From the NCBI GenBank assembly GCA_964458385.1, contig CAYWIS010000005.1, forward strand, positions 1 through 64,000: a DNA stretch of 64,000 bases. The letters run 5' to 3'. The notes beneath the pieces were generated by a model. The model was not told the origin of the DNA. It ran no database searches and worked only from the letters and a program-made list of their open reading frames with translations. The translations under genes were made by a program, and so were the position numbers. The stretch is from JAHWKS01 sp964458385 (GTDB taxonomy: Bacteria; Planctomycetota; Planctomycetia; Pirellulales; Pirellulaceae). This document shows positions 36,588 to 46,338 of this stretch, piece after piece; the stretch's first letter is position 1, and each line of letters starts with the position of its first letter.

Positions 36588-36660
36588 TGGCCATTTACCG
36601 TGTAAGCCGAACGGCTTCAATACCGCGAACTCGCTGATGGGAACGGCAGCGGAAAGATGC

Positions 36661-37731
36661 TTAGTCGGGCCAACGTCCGTCGGGCATATCGCGCAATTCA
36701 AGCTTCTCTGGGTAGACAACCACATGCTTGATGCGGGTGCGCTTCCAGGTGTAGGTGATGTGCACCCTTCCGTCCGACGTTTGAATGACCGCTGGGTAGG
36801 AATACTCCCCCGGTTGATCCTCCAGCGTTAGAGCGGCGCGCCATATTCTTCCATCGTGGGAAACGGCCACGTTGAGCGGCGATCGGCCGCGAGACGTATG
36901 GTTGTAGACCAATAAATGGCGGCCGTCACTCAACGTTACACCATCCAGCCCTGAATTTGGATTGGGAAGATTCGTGGCGGATAAGTTACTCCAAGTTTTA
37001 CCGCCATCGTTTGAGAATGTCTGCACGATCTTACCTTGTTGACTGCGGCACAAGGCCTGAATTTTGCCGTCCGCGTGTGTCAGCAGGGTTGGCTGAATGG
37101 CGGCGAACGTGCGACCGTCGTGGATCGGTTCGGTACTCTCCCAGGACTTGCCCTGGTCGGAAGTTCGCTCGAAATGCACCCGCCATCCATCATGTTCGGT
37201 GCTACTCCCGCAGAGCAAATCACCGTTCACCATAATTGGCTTGTTCTTAATTGGACCTAAGATGCCGTTGGGCAAGCGTAACGCCGAGGACCAGGTGGCG
37301 CCTTGGTCATCGCTGGTTTTTACTTCGCCCCACCACGTGCTGGGACTCGGGCCAACCTTAAAAAACAACAGGAGGGGCCCGTTTTGAGGCTGGAACAAGA
37401 CGGGGTTCCAACAAGGATGCCGCGTAGCGTCACTTTGAACGCCGATGGCGACTTCCACGGGTGGACTCCACTTGGCGCCATCGTGGCGGCTTAACCAAAT
37501 GCCGACATCAGGATGCTTCTCCCGCGTGCCGCCAAACCACGCGGCTACGAGGAAATCCTCCGTTTCGGCCAGCGTTGAAGCATGACATTGAGGAAAGGGG
37601 CCTGTCTCGTAGATGAACTCGGCGCACACGACGCCCGGAGGATACGCTCCCGGCGCATCCGTTTGGGCAAACAACTTGACCGCCAGCGTCAACAAGGCGA
37701 CAACCGGCCCCAAGAGACGCACAACCGCCAT
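36661..37731 (-). CDS. Exported sialidase-like (BNR/Asp-box) protein
   Basis: 356 residues with a signal peptide (LLGPVVALLTLAVKLFA). At least four Asp-box motifs (S-x-D-x-G-x-x-W) mark the blades of a six-bladed beta-propeller: SDDQGATW, TSDQGKSW, SNDGGKTW and SHDGRIW. Segments ETEDFLVAAWFGG and YNHTSRGRSPLNVAVS fit the exo-sialidase-like family common in planctomycetes (BNR_2). Hydrolysis of sialic acid is not assured; many homologues act on other sugars or have no known substrate. Convergent with hldE. Confidence 0.85.
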   Translation of the reverse strand: MAVVRLLGPVVALLTLAVKLFAQTDAPGAYPPGVVCAEFIYETGPFPQCHASTLAETEDFLVAAWFGGTREKHPDVGIWLSRHDGAKWSPPVEVAIGVQSDATRHPCWNPVLFQPQNGPLLLFFKVGPSPSTWWGEVKTSDDQGATWSSALRLPNGILGPIKNKPIMVNGDLLCGSSTEHDGWRVHFERTSDQGKSWESTEPIHDGRTFAAIQPTLLTHADGKIQALCRSQQGKIVQTFSNDGGKTWSNLSATNLPNPNSGLDGVTLSDGRHLLVYNHTSRGRSPLNVAVSHDGRIWRAALTLEDQPGEYSYPAVIQTSDGRVHITYTWKRTRIKHVVVYPEKLELRDMPDGRWPD

Positions 37732-37776
37732 GGCTCCGCCTCCGAAACGTGGCCTACGAATTACACGAATGAACGT

Positions 37777-38370
37777 CTAGGCAACGCCCTGTGGATTGAA
37801 ATAATCGGGCTCGTTGCCTTCGCGCCACTTGATATTGCACCCGATCGAGGGCCGCTGCTCCTCGCTGGGTTTGTTGCCTGCCAGCACCGCATCAACCGCC
37901 GCACGGAGATCTTTTCCTGTGACAGGGATATCCGATCCCGGGCGACTGTCGTCAAATTGGCCCCGATAAACTAACCGCTGATCTTTGTCGAACACATAAA
38001 AGTCGGGAGTACAGGCGGCGCGATAAGCTTTGGCGACCTCCTGGGTTTCATCGTACAAGTAGGGGAAGGTGTAACCCCGGTCTTCGGCTTCGTGAACCAT
38101 GCGCTCGGGGGAATCGTCCGGATACTTCGACGCGTCATTTGCGTTGATCGCGACGATCGCTACCCCTTTGGCTTGATATTCACGACCGAACTCTGCTAAC
38201 GCGTCCGCCAGATGTTTAACAAAGGGGCAGTGGTTGCAAATGAACATCACCACCAAGGCGGGAGCTTTCTCGAAATCCGCTAGCGAAACCGTGCGCCCGT
38301 CGACATTCACAAGAGAAAAATCGGGCGCTTTGGTGCCCAGCGGCAACATCGTACTTGCGGTCTTGACCAT
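37777..38370 (-). CDS. Thioredoxin-fold (AhpC/TSA-like) redox protein
   Basis: 197 residues. A peroxiredoxin-type opening (LPLGTKAPDFSLVNVDGR) is followed by the active-site region FICNHCPFVKH, with a CxxC pair, and then VAINANDASKYPDDSPE and CTPDFYVFD with the cis-Pro. This is the thioredoxin-family subgroup found widely in planctomycetes and cyanobacteria. There is no signal peptide, so it is cytoplasmic, reducing disulfides or peroxides; the exact partner is unknown. Confidence 0.9.
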   Translation of the reverse strand: MVKTASTMLPLGTKAPDFSLVNVDGRTVSLADFEKAPALVVMFICNHCPFVKHLADALAEFGREYQAKGVAIVAINANDASKYPDDSPERMVHEAEDRGYTFPYLYDETQEVAKAYRAACTPDFYVFDKDQRLVYRGQFDDSRPGSDIPVTGKDLRAAVDAVLAGNKPSEEQRPSIGCNIKWREGNEPDYFNPQGVA

Positions 38371-38409
38371 GGGAGTCTCTCGATACGAATGAGAATATTC
38401 CTTTTCGAT

Positions 38410-39186
38410 TCAAGATACACCAAACAGCCGTTGTGCGTTACCGGTTGTCTGGGCGGCAAATTGCTCGACCGACACGCCGCGTACTTCGGCCAAACAGGCG
38501 GCCGTATATACGATGCGAGCCGGCTCATTCGGCTGCTTGCCCCGAAGTGGATGCGGCGAAAGGTAAGGACTATCGGTTTCGATCAAAATGCGATCATCCG
38601 GGATCGTCGCCGCAACTTGTCGGAGGTTCTCGGATTTCTTGAAAGTCACCATCCCAGCGAAACTGATATACAATCCCAAATCCAGACATTCGCGCGCTAG
38701 CTCGACGTCGCCGGTAAAGGAGTGCATGACCCCGCGTAAGGGTCCGCGGCGGCGAGCTTCGACGAGCATTGCGACGATGTCCGCACCGCAGTCGCGCATG
38801 TGGACAATAAAGGCTTTGTCTCGTTCCTGAGAAAGCCGCAAATGTCGGTCAAAGTAGTCTTGCTGCACCTCGAAGGGGGTGTAATCCCAATATCGATCCA
38901 ACCCCGTTTCGCCAATTGCGGCGACACGCGGATGATCTGCGAGTGCGATAATCCGGTCCCAATCGCCAGGTTCGGCTTGTGCGCAATAATTCGGCTGAAT
39001 GCCGACGGCAGCGAATATACTTGGGTATTGCTCCGCCAACTTAATACACTTTTGACTTGAAGCAGCGGTCACGCCGACCGACACGATTGTGGCGACCCCC
39101 GCCTCCTGCGCACGGTGAATGATGCTTTCTCGGTTGGCGTCAAATGCTTCGTCGTCAAGGTGGGCGTGCGTGTCGAAGTACGGCAT
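38410..39186 (-). CDS. TatD-family metal-dependent deoxyribonuclease
   Basis: 258 residues, standard length. Metal ligands are present: FDTHAHLDDEAFD at the N-terminus, GETGLDRYWD, FIVHMRDC, VMHSFTG and the closing LIETDSPYLSPHPLRGKQNEPA-type region (here ETDSPYLSPHPLRGK then NEPARI). TatD enzymes are TIM-barrel 3'-5' nucleases of the amidohydrolase superfamily. Despite the name they are not needed for twin-arginine export. It lies 39 bp upstream of the thioredoxin-fold gene on the same strand, so the two may be co-transcribed. Confidence 0.93.
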   Translation of the reverse strand: MPYFDTHAHLDDEAFDANRESIIHRAQEAGVATIVSVGVTAASSQKCIKLAEQYPSIFAAVGIQPNYCAQAEPGDWDRIIALADHPRVAAIGETGLDRYWDYTPFEVQQDYFDRHLRLSQERDKAFIVHMRDCGADIVAMLVEARRRGPLRGVMHSFTGDVELARECLDLGLYISFAGMVTFKKSENLRQVAATIPDDRILIETDSPYLSPHPLRGKQPNEPARIVYTAACLAEVRGVSVEQFAAQTTGNAQRLFGVS

Positions 39187-39249
39187 CCGTGGCTCTGGCG
39201 GCTGATTTGGAAATAGCGAACGGCCCGGCTGCGCGGCCGCATTCTCGTT

Positions 39250-39684
39250 CTAAGCTCCAGCGGTCTGGCCCGTTAAATCAAGCAGAGAATCAAGATGGCC
39301 TTGGGCCTCCCCTAATAGTTCTTCCACCACTGTGCGAGCCGCAGGATCATGTTCAAGTTCCAGGACGCTTTGTTCAAGCGTGCGGATTGCGCGACGTTGT
39401 AATTCAATGAGCCGTTGTAGTATGAAATCGAACGAAAGGTCGTTCCAACTGGTGAACTCCATTGGGAAACGACCACTTTCGATGACGCCATTGCGATCCA
39501 GGATCATGGTCCCCAGGCGGTCGCATGCGGCTTCGTGATCTTCAATGATATGGGCTAAGGTTTGCTCCGCCGTTTTCTCTTGCATCCGCGTCCAAGGCCC
39601 TGCGTCGCGCAGGTACATCGGCAAGGAACGGTGAAACAGAATGTAAAGCCGGTTCAGAATGGAGATCGTCTTCGACGAATTCAT
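39250..39684 (-). CDS. Small all-helical protein of unknown function
   Basis: 144 residues, not assigned to a family. Almost entirely amphipathic helix. His and Glu residues occur in helix-like spacing (AHIIEDHEAACDRL, LQRLIELQRRAIRTLEQ, VVEELLGEAQGHLDSL), which resembles ferritin-like or DinB-like four-helix bundles, but no complete metal-binding set can be claimed. The ATG at 39684 is preferred over the upstream start at 39708. It lies 63 bp upstream of the TatD gene on the same strand. Confidence 0.65.
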   Translation of the reverse strand: MNSSKTISILNRLYILFHRSLPMYLRDAGPWTRMQEKTAEQTLAHIIEDHEAACDRLGTMILDRNGVIESGRFPMEFTSWNDLSFDFILQRLIELQRRAIRTLEQSVLELEHDPAARTVVEELLGEAQGHLDSLLDLTGQTAGA

Positions 39685-39800
39685 AGCAATTCCGCAGAGG
39701 CGTCTCAACCAACGCCCTGTTCTATTAAATTAACTCGAGCCGAAACGCGCGCCCTTTGGAGTAATCGGTGATTCGGATTAGGCAAGCAAACGGCCGGCCC

Positions 39801-41507
39801 TTACAATAAGTGCGCAGCGGCTTGAAGCGTCCACTCGTTGAGGAAGTTCCACGTAAAGATTAACACGACCAACGGAAAGGTCAGCAGAACTACATACGCG
39901 ACGGGAAACACCCCAACGGAGAATGGCGTGCGGGAAGGCGGTTCGGCGTCGATGGTCATCACTTTCACAACCCGAAGGTAATAGTACAGACTAAGCGCCG
40001 TATTAATTCCGCCAATAATCAGCAGCCAGAGGAGATAATTCCCGGCTCCTCCAGCGCGCTCGACAACCACGTAGCCGTCGGCCAGGGCGGCAAAGATGGC
40101 GAACTTACCAAGAAAGCCCGCAAGTGGCGGTACTCCCACTAGGCTAAATAAGATTACCGAAAAACATATCACAGTCCAAGGCGCGCGGCGCACCAAACCC
40201 GCGTAGTCGGCAATCTCTTCACTTCGCAGCGCATTGCGAAGAAAGGCGACGATCGCGAACGCCCCGAGATTCATGAACAAGTAAATGATGATGTATAGCG
40301 CCAGCGCAGCGGCCGCCTCCTGTGCACGTTTCGAATCGAGGTCCGCCAGGGCCAGCATCGGCGGAACCGCCATCATCATGTAACCAGCGTGTGCAATCGT
40401 CGAGTACGCTAGCAGCCGTTTGATGTTCGTTTGGCCATACGCGGCCAGGTTGCCAAAGGTGCAAGTAATCGCTGCGAGGAATGCGGTGAGCCACGCCATG
40501 TAATTGCGAACAGGACGAAGCCCTTCAAGCAAATCCGCGCGTGCTCTGACTGGTTCCGCCACGACGTCGGAGTTCTGAAGGGCGACGTAATAGGCGCCGT
40601 CCGCGGCATGAGCCGACTCTTGGAAGGCCGATTCCTGGGGCAAATACGGCCCGTTCGTCTCGGGAGCCACTCCCAAACCAACCGCCACACGCACCAGAAG
40701 CGCTAGCGCCGCCGCCTTGGAGGCGACGCTTAAGAATGCGTTGATTTCGGCCGCGGCGCCTTCAAAGACATCGGGACACCAAAAGTGGAACGGAACGGCC
40801 GCGAGCTTGAAGGCAATTCCGACAGCCACCATCAGCCCGGCCAAGGCAAGGACCATCAACTGCGACGAAGTAAACTCCGGGTAACGACGCGCGAGTTCGG
40901 CCGCCATCGTTGGAAAATGGACGGTATTGAGCAAACCGGCGAGCAGGCTGACGCCATATAACATGATGCCGGCTGCGCCCGCGCCATAAATGGCGTACTT
41001 GAGCGCTGCCTCGCTGCTCTGCCGCCGGCCCTTGAGTAATCCAGCTAACGCGTACGACGGAACGCTTGCCATCTCGACGGCCAGGAACACCATAAACAAG
41101 TGATTGGCCGACGCCATCAGACACATGCCCAAGGTGGCGCCGAAGGCGAGTGAGTAAATATCAGGACCGTCTTCACGATCGGGAATTCCCGAAAGCTTGG
41201 TCAGAGCGAGAAAGAGCACAAGAAACAACATGAGGAATGCTCGGATGAAGACCGCGTACCGGTCATAAATGAGCATGCCTGTGAACAGCTCAGTACGTTC
41301 CGTGGGACCATAAAACGCTAGTACAAAACCCACCACGGCGCCGAACAAGCCAAGATAAAAAACGTCGATCCGGCGGCCGCCGGGAAGCAGCCTCGCCAGA
41401 AGCATCCCAACGATGGAGATGCACAACGCCAACTCCGGCCCGAAAGCTGGGATGCTGATGCGGATCGTGTTGGCGTACAGGGTATCGACAGCGTCGGTCA
41501 GGTTCAC
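39801..41507 (-). CDS. nuoN: NADH-quinone oxidoreductase subunit N
   Basis: 568 residues, longer than the typical ~480. An antiporter-like membrane subunit of complex I. Conserved parts are the proton-channel Glu region (FLAVEMASVPSYALAG), AALKYAIYGAGAAG, AFKLAAVPFHFWCPDVFEGA with the key Lys, and LLAYSTIAHAGYMM. A hydrophilic insertion of ~55 residues at ~281-335 (40503-40667) separates two membrane segments where homologues have a short loop. It is the last gene of the operon, 83 bp after nuoM. Confidence 0.95.
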   Translation of the reverse strand: MNLTDAVDTLYANTIRISIPAFGPELALCISIVGMLLARLLPGGRRIDVFYLGLFGAVVGFVLAFYGPTERTELFTGMLIYDRYAVFIRAFLMLFLVLFLALTKLSGIPDREDGPDIYSLAFGATLGMCLMASANHLFMVFLAVEMASVPSYALAGLLKGRRQSSEAALKYAIYGAGAAGIMLYGVSLLAGLLNTVHFPTMAAELARRYPEFTSSQLMVLALAGLMVAVGIAFKLAAVPFHFWCPDVFEGAAAEINAFLSVASKAAALALLVRVAVGLGVAPETNGPYLPQESAFQESAHAADGAYYVALQNSDVVAEPVRARADLLEGLRPVRNYMAWLTAFLAAITCTFGNLAAYGQTNIKRLLAYSTIAHAGYMMMAVPPMLALADLDSKRAQEAAAALALYIIIYLFMNLGAFAIVAFLRNALRSEEIADYAGLVRRAPWTVICFSVILFSLVGVPPLAGFLGKFAIFAALADGYVVVERAGGAGNYLLWLLIIGGINTALSLYYYLRVVKVMTIDAEPPSRTPFSVGVFPVAYVVLLTFPLVVLIFTWNFLNEWTLQAAAHLL

Positions 41508-41590
41508 GGTAGGTACTGCAAATCGCGTGGATCAGGTGGTATCGGCTTCGTGCGCTTGCGCCGCGCAGCCCCAGGTAATGGAGCGTCGGC

Positions 41591-43801
41591 CTATTGCTTG
41601 ACTGGCGCCAACGCCGTTTCTTCGCCACGAACGGAATCGCTTAGAGCACGCTGCTCTTGCGCGGCCTGCTCCTGCGGCATTTTGATGTGCTGTGTCCACC
41701 ATGCTAACTGATCGACCTGCCGGTCGACCGTCGCATCCATGAAGCGCAGAACCGTATGGTGCGGAAGGACGCCGAGGATCAGGGCGAAAGCGAACAGCAC
41801 CGCTCCGATACTCGTTTCTCGTGGCGAAAGCGGCGTCAACGCTTCGCTGTGGGGCCCCTTGTATTCCGGTCCTAGGTAAACTCGCTGGATGGTCCACAGA
41901 ATATAGGCCGCCGTGAGGATCACCACGCCTGCCGCGATTACCGCGAGCACTTTGCTGAAATTCCAGACCGAAAGTACGACTAGCACTTCGCCGATAAATC
42001 CGCACAGGCCGGGCAAGCCAAGTCCGGCGAAGAAGATGCCAATTGCCAAGGCCGTGTATACCGGCATGCGGCCGAACAACCCCCCGAACTCATCCAGGTT
42101 GCGATGGTGAACCCGGTCGTACACCACGCCGACCATGAAGAACATGCCAGCAGAACTGATGCCGTGAGCGATCATCTGGAACATGGCGCCCTTGATGCCC
42201 ATATTCCAGTAGTCTCCGGTGAATGGGTTTAGACCGCCCACCGTGCCTACGGACCAAACGCCCAGCCCCAGTACCACGTAGCCCATGTGGCTGACCGAAC
42301 TGTACGCGACTAAGCGTTTGAAATCCTTCTGCGCCATGGCGGCAAAGGCGCCATAGACCATACTGATGACGCCCAACGTACACACAAACCACATCCACTC
42401 GTATCCGCCATCGGGACAGATCGGGTAGCAAATGCGGATGATCCCATAGCCGCCCATCTTGAGAAGTATGCCCGCCAGGATCATCGAAATCGGCGTGGGC
42501 GCTTCTACGTGTGCGTCAGGCAACCAAGTATGGAACGGCACGCTGGGGACCTTAATTAGAAAGCCAATTAGTAGCAAAATGAACGCCCATTCCTGCCAGG
42601 TCCAACCATCGAACAATCGCCCCAAAACCGGCCATCCGCGGAACAATACAACCTCATCGTCGAACTGACGGGTGTGTTGACCAAGGGCCGCCAGCGCGAG
42701 CAAATTGAACGTGTGGACCGGTTCGGCGCTCTTCTGTAGGCGGATACCTTCGTTGACGCTCCAATTTCCAGGAGGAAGAATTTCGGCGTCGGTTTCACCT
42801 CCAGGAGGAATCGACGCAATCAGAATACCAGCCGTCGACTCGCTTGAATTAATTGCGTTCACAGTTGCTTGCGCTGTTTTCTGTCCTTCGGGGAGTTGTA
42901 CGATCACGACGCTCGCCTGCTCGTCGTAAACAGCTGTCGGCTCCTCCCCTGCAACGGTCGCAAAGCGAATCGCGATTGGTTGACCAGCCGGTAAGTCCTT
43001 GCCGGCAACCAGCGTTAAAACGGCGTTGTCGCGCCCGCCCGCGTTCAATGAGAAGCGGCGGACTTCTTCGCCGAGCATTTCACGACGGGTGTGGAGGTAT
43101 AGGCGTCCGAGCCTCGCTTCCACATCTTTGTGAAGATGCAAGTTGTCCCAAGCTACGACAGCCCCGGGGTTGGCGCCCGAAAAATCTGTGGCGTCCGATG
43201 CGGCAAGCTCGGTTAGATCGCTGTTGAAATACAGGATCAACAGCGCAATCAGCATTAGTACGCTGCCGACGAGCGTGTAAAGAAAAAACTTAATTGCCGC
43301 GTACTCTTTGCGTGGTCCTCCCCACACGCCAATGAGAAAATACATCGGCAAGAGCATGACTTCCCAAAACACATAGAACAGGAAGAAGTCAAGCGCGAGG
43401 AAGACGCCAAGCATTCCCGTTTCTAGTAATAGGAAGAGAATGCAGTAGCCTTTGACGTACTTGGTGATCGACCAACTGGCGGCCATCGCCAGCATTGAGA
43501 TAAACGAAGTGAGCAGGACCAACGGGAGGCTAATGCCGTCGACCCCCAGGAAGTAATAGATGTTGAACGAAGGGATCCACGACAGACTGAACGCGTCTTG
43601 CATCTCGGCCTGCGCCGCGTTAAAGCCTGCTTCCCACCCCGGAATGAGCAGCGCGAGCGTGGCCAAGAACACAAGCGCGGTCACCCCGAATGAAAATCCG
43701 CGCAGGGCGTAAACGTTGGAGCTGGGAATAAAGGCCAGCAACAATGCGCCTACGGCGGGAAAGAAGATTATGAAGCTGAGCAGGAAAATGGCGGCTGTCA
43801 T
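41591..43801 (-). CDS. nuoM: NADH-quinone oxidoreductase subunit M with large soluble insertion
   Basis: 736 residues against ~500 in most bacteria. The antiporter-like core is intact: GVDGISLPLVLLT, FWEVMLLPMYFLIG with the essential Glu, the Lys in LIKVPSVPFHTWLPDAHVEAP, and LVAYSSVSHMGYV. Between two membrane segments a soluble insertion of ~160 residues spans about 203-362. It includes strand-rich stretches (NAVLTLVAGKDL, ASVVIVQLPEGQK) and a TVNAINSS helix. The usual sequence resumes at HTFNLLAL. It would face one side of the membrane as an extra domain. 83 bp before nuoN, 98 bp after nuoL. Confidence 0.95.
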   Translation of the reverse strand: MTAAIFLLSFIIFFPAVGALLLAFIPSSNVYALRGFSFGVTALVFLATLALLIPGWEAGFNAAQAEMQDAFSLSWIPSFNIYYFLGVDGISLPLVLLTSFISMLAMAASWSITKYVKGYCILFLLLETGMLGVFLALDFFLFYVFWEVMLLPMYFLIGVWGGPRKEYAAIKFFLYTLVGSVLMLIALLILYFNSDLTELAASDATDFSGANPGAVVAWDNLHLHKDVEARLGRLYLHTRREMLGEEVRRFSLNAGGRDNAVLTLVAGKDLPAGQPIAIRFATVAGEEPTAVYDEQASVVIVQLPEGQKTAQATVNAINSSESTAGILIASIPPGGETDAEILPPGNWSVNEGIRLQKSAEPVHTFNLLALAALGQHTRQFDDEVVLFRGWPVLGRLFDGWTWQEWAFILLLIGFLIKVPSVPFHTWLPDAHVEAPTPISMILAGILLKMGGYGIIRICYPICPDGGYEWMWFVCTLGVISMVYGAFAAMAQKDFKRLVAYSSVSHMGYVVLGLGVWSVGTVGGLNPFTGDYWNMGIKGAMFQMIAHGISSAGMFFMVGVVYDRVHHRNLDEFGGLFGRMPVYTALAIGIFFAGLGLPGLCGFIGEVLVVLSVWNFSKVLAVIAAGVVILTAAYILWTIQRVYLGPEYKGPHSEALTPLSPRETSIGAVLFAFALILGVLPHHTVLRFMDATVDRQVDQLAWWTQHIKMPQEQAAQEQRALSDSVRGEETALAPVKQ
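42716..43195 (-). other. Soluble insertion domain within NuoM
   Basis: Encodes about residues 203-362 of NuoM. It is hydrophilic, probably beta-rich, and absent from standard NuoM. The boundaries are estimated by eye from where the conserved core leaves off and resumes. Confidence 0.6.
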
Positions 43802-43899
43802 AGTCGCATGCGTTTTGATTTGAGTTGGATAAACTTTGTTTCCGGGGTATGTCGTGCGGTAGGGAGCGCGGCGAGCGCCCCTAGCGCTACGTCACAACC

Positions 43900-46338
43900 C
43901 TAGCCGGCCACCGCCGCAGCGCGGAAGACGCTAATGAGAATGAACACCACCACGGTCCCCACGGCAATAAAAAGCACGTACTCACGAAGGTTGCCTCGCT
44001 GGATACTTCGCGCGGAGAGCCCCAGCGAATAGGTCCAACCCGCGAACAAATTGACAAAGCCATCCACAATCGCTCGGTCGGCAACCCGATCCCACACGGC
44101 TGCAAAGCGGCGGGTCGCAAGCGCTAGACTATCCAGCAGCCAATCAATCCAATACCGATCGAACTGCGCCACTAACCGCGAAATAACGTGCGTCGGCCGA
44201 ACGAACAGGACGTCATAGAGTTCGTCAAACCACCACTTTTTGACAAGGAAGCGGTGTACCGATGCGAATTGTTGTCGCGCTTCGTCGGCGAGATATGGCC
44301 GCCAAACATAGTACACGGTCGCCAAGAGAATTCCGGCTAAGGCCGTCGCAAACGCGATAAGCGTCGCTGGCGTTTTGTGTTCGGGAGCGTGGCTTTCGTG
44401 TTCGTTGGGCCAGATCAGATTCACTAGCACGCCCGGCGTTTCGGTCAGCGTTCCCGCCGGCCGAGCTTGTTCCAAGAGCGAGGTTAAGTTCAGTCCCGGA
44501 ATGGGCCACGCTACCCCAATGGCGAATACTGCGAGAATCACTAAGGGCGCCACCATTACGCGAGGCGATTCGTGGGCGTGATCATAGCGGTGATAATTGC
44601 GCGGCTCGCCTAGGAACGTCATGTACCACATGCGAAACATGTAGAACGCCGTAAGGGCGGCGCCGCCCGCGGCTAAGTAAAAGAAAACGGCGCCCCAAAC
44701 GGGATTGGTGGACATGAACAGGTGCGCCTGTTCCAAAATGGCGTCTTTGGAATAGTAACCACTCAAGCCGATGACGAACGGTACGCCGGCGCCTGCAATG
44801 GCCAAACAGCCGATCAGCATGGTGTAGGCTGTCCAGGGCATCTTCTTAATCAGCCCGCCCATTTCGGTCATTTCGTTGGTGTGGACGGCGTGAATGACCG
44901 ACCCAGAGCAAAGGAACAGCAGGCTCTTAAAAAACGCATGGGTAAAAAGGTGCAGCACGCCTGCAAGCCAACCGCCAAGGCCGATGGCGAGCATCATGTA
45001 GCCAAGTTGGCTCACCGTGGAGTATGCGAGGACTCGCTTGATATCGGTCGCTGTGATAGCAATGGTCGCCGCCATGAATAAGGTAATGGCGCCAATCACA
45101 GCGATAACCAGCAACACCTCAGGTACAAAAAACGGAAAGAACCGGGCGGCCAAGTAGACGCCCGCCGCAACCATCGTCGCCGAGTGTACAAGCGCCGAAA
45201 CAGGCGTGGGGCCTTCCATAGCGTCAGGCAACCACACGTGCAGCGGGAACTGTGCGCTCTTACCGACGCAACCACAAAAAATTCCTAATCCGGCGACGAT
45301 CCAGAGCGCATATCCGTAACGTGGCTGCGAATTTGTCGCGTCGACGTTACTCCAACCTTCAAGCGTTGCGCGTTCACGAATTGCGGCAGCCAACTCTTCT
45401 CGCGTCGCCGTCGGGCCGAGTTCACGGGCCAACTCTGCGATACGTTCATGAGCGCCGGCGTACACCATTCCCTCCGGCACTTGAAGCTGGTAGTTAGGCG
45501 CGGGACGGACCATTGCAAAGATCTCGTCAAACGCGAACGTACCCAGGGAACTCCAAATGGCCATCAGGCCGACGATCATGCCAAAGTCGCCCACACGGTT
45601 GACAATGAAGGCCTTGTTGGCCGCATTGGTAGCGCTCTTACGCTCAATGTAGAAGCCGATGAGGAAATACGAACAAATGCCGACCAATTCCCAAAACACA
45701 AAAACCATCAGCACGTTGCCTGCTAGAACGAGGCCCAACATGCTAAAGCAGAACAGCGACAAATACTGGAAAAAACGATGGAACCGGCCGGGGCGGCGCA
45801 CGTGGTCTCCATTGGCCAGGTGCGCCTCGTGGTCAGTTACGTCATGCAACTCATCGTGCATGTAACCGACCGCATAAAAGTGGATACACGACGCGATCAG
45901 AGTGACCATGCAAAACATGCTCACCGTGAGCGAGTCGATGTAGTAGCCGATACTCAGGCGAAGACCGCCAAACTTGCCAAGCAAGTAGTAGTCACCCGAA
46001 ACCTTGGGCGGAACGATCGCCGCATGTTGGCCATCTTCGTGGTGTTCCGAGTGTTCACTACTCGCCGCCCCAGCGTGTACCTCTCGAGCAGCCGAACCTT
46101 CCGCAACCTCTTCCACCAGAGCATGGTGGGGTTCTTCATGCTTCTGCGGCCACCCGTTCGCTAGCCAGATGCCCAAACTGGTAAACGAAAATAGCCCCGA
46201 CACAAGAATGGCCGCGATGGCCACATAAGCTGCGTTCCTTCCTCCCTGTCCCAACGAGGGGCCTAAGAGAAGGATTACAAAGAACGAGATAAGGGGCGCC
46301 AGTACGGCGAGTCCCAGGAGTACGGGTAGCGCGTCCAT
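43900..46338 (-). CDS. nuoL: NADH-quinone oxidoreductase subunit L with His-rich loops
   Basis: 812 residues against ~610-660 in most bacteria. Core motifs are YYIDSLTVSMFCMVT, the FWELVGICSYFLIGF channel Glu, GKSAQFPLHVWLPDAMEGPTP with Lys, and VLAYSTVSQLGYMML. The C-terminus holds the long lateral helix region and last span. Additions are a His-rich N-terminal loop (eight His in residues 67-105), a second His/Asp-rich loop at ~160-187, and an acidic-helical insertion at ~285-345. Its start overlaps the nuoK stop by 1 bp, supporting translational coupling. Confidence 0.95.
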   Translation of the reverse strand: MDALPVLLGLAVLAPLISFFVILLLGPSLGQGGRNAAYVAIAAILVSGLFSFTSLGIWLANGWPQKHEEPHHALVEEVAEGSAAREVHAGAASSEHSEHHEDGQHAAIVPPKVSGDYYLLGKFGGLRLSIGYYIDSLTVSMFCMVTLIASCIHFYAVGYMHDELHDVTDHEAHLANGDHVRRPGRFHRFFQYLSLFCFSMLGLVLAGNVLMVFVFWELVGICSYFLIGFYIERKSATNAANKAFIVNRVGDFGMIVGLMAIWSSLGTFAFDEIFAMVRPAPNYQLQVPEGMVYAGAHERIAELARELGPTATREELAAAIRERATLEGWSNVDATNSQPRYGYALWIVAGLGIFCGCVGKSAQFPLHVWLPDAMEGPTPVSALVHSATMVAAGVYLAARFFPFFVPEVLLVIAVIGAITLFMAATIAITATDIKRVLAYSTVSQLGYMMLAIGLGGWLAGVLHLFTHAFFKSLLFLCSGSVIHAVHTNEMTEMGGLIKKMPWTAYTMLIGCLAIAGAGVPFVIGLSGYYSKDAILEQAHLFMSTNPVWGAVFFYLAAGGAALTAFYMFRMWYMTFLGEPRNYHRYDHAHESPRVMVAPLVILAVFAIGVAWPIPGLNLTSLLEQARPAGTLTETPGVLVNLIWPNEHESHAPEHKTPATLIAFATALAGILLATVYYVWRPYLADEARQQFASVHRFLVKKWWFDELYDVLFVRPTHVISRLVAQFDRYWIDWLLDSLALATRRFAAVWDRVADRAIVDGFVNLFAGWTYSLGLSARSIQRGNLREYVLFIAVGTVVVFILISVFRAAAVAG

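Noticed and set aside
36604..36617. Short inverted repeat between hldE and the sialidase-like gene
   Set aside because: Five-base stem with a tight loop and no T tract; too weak for a terminator call.
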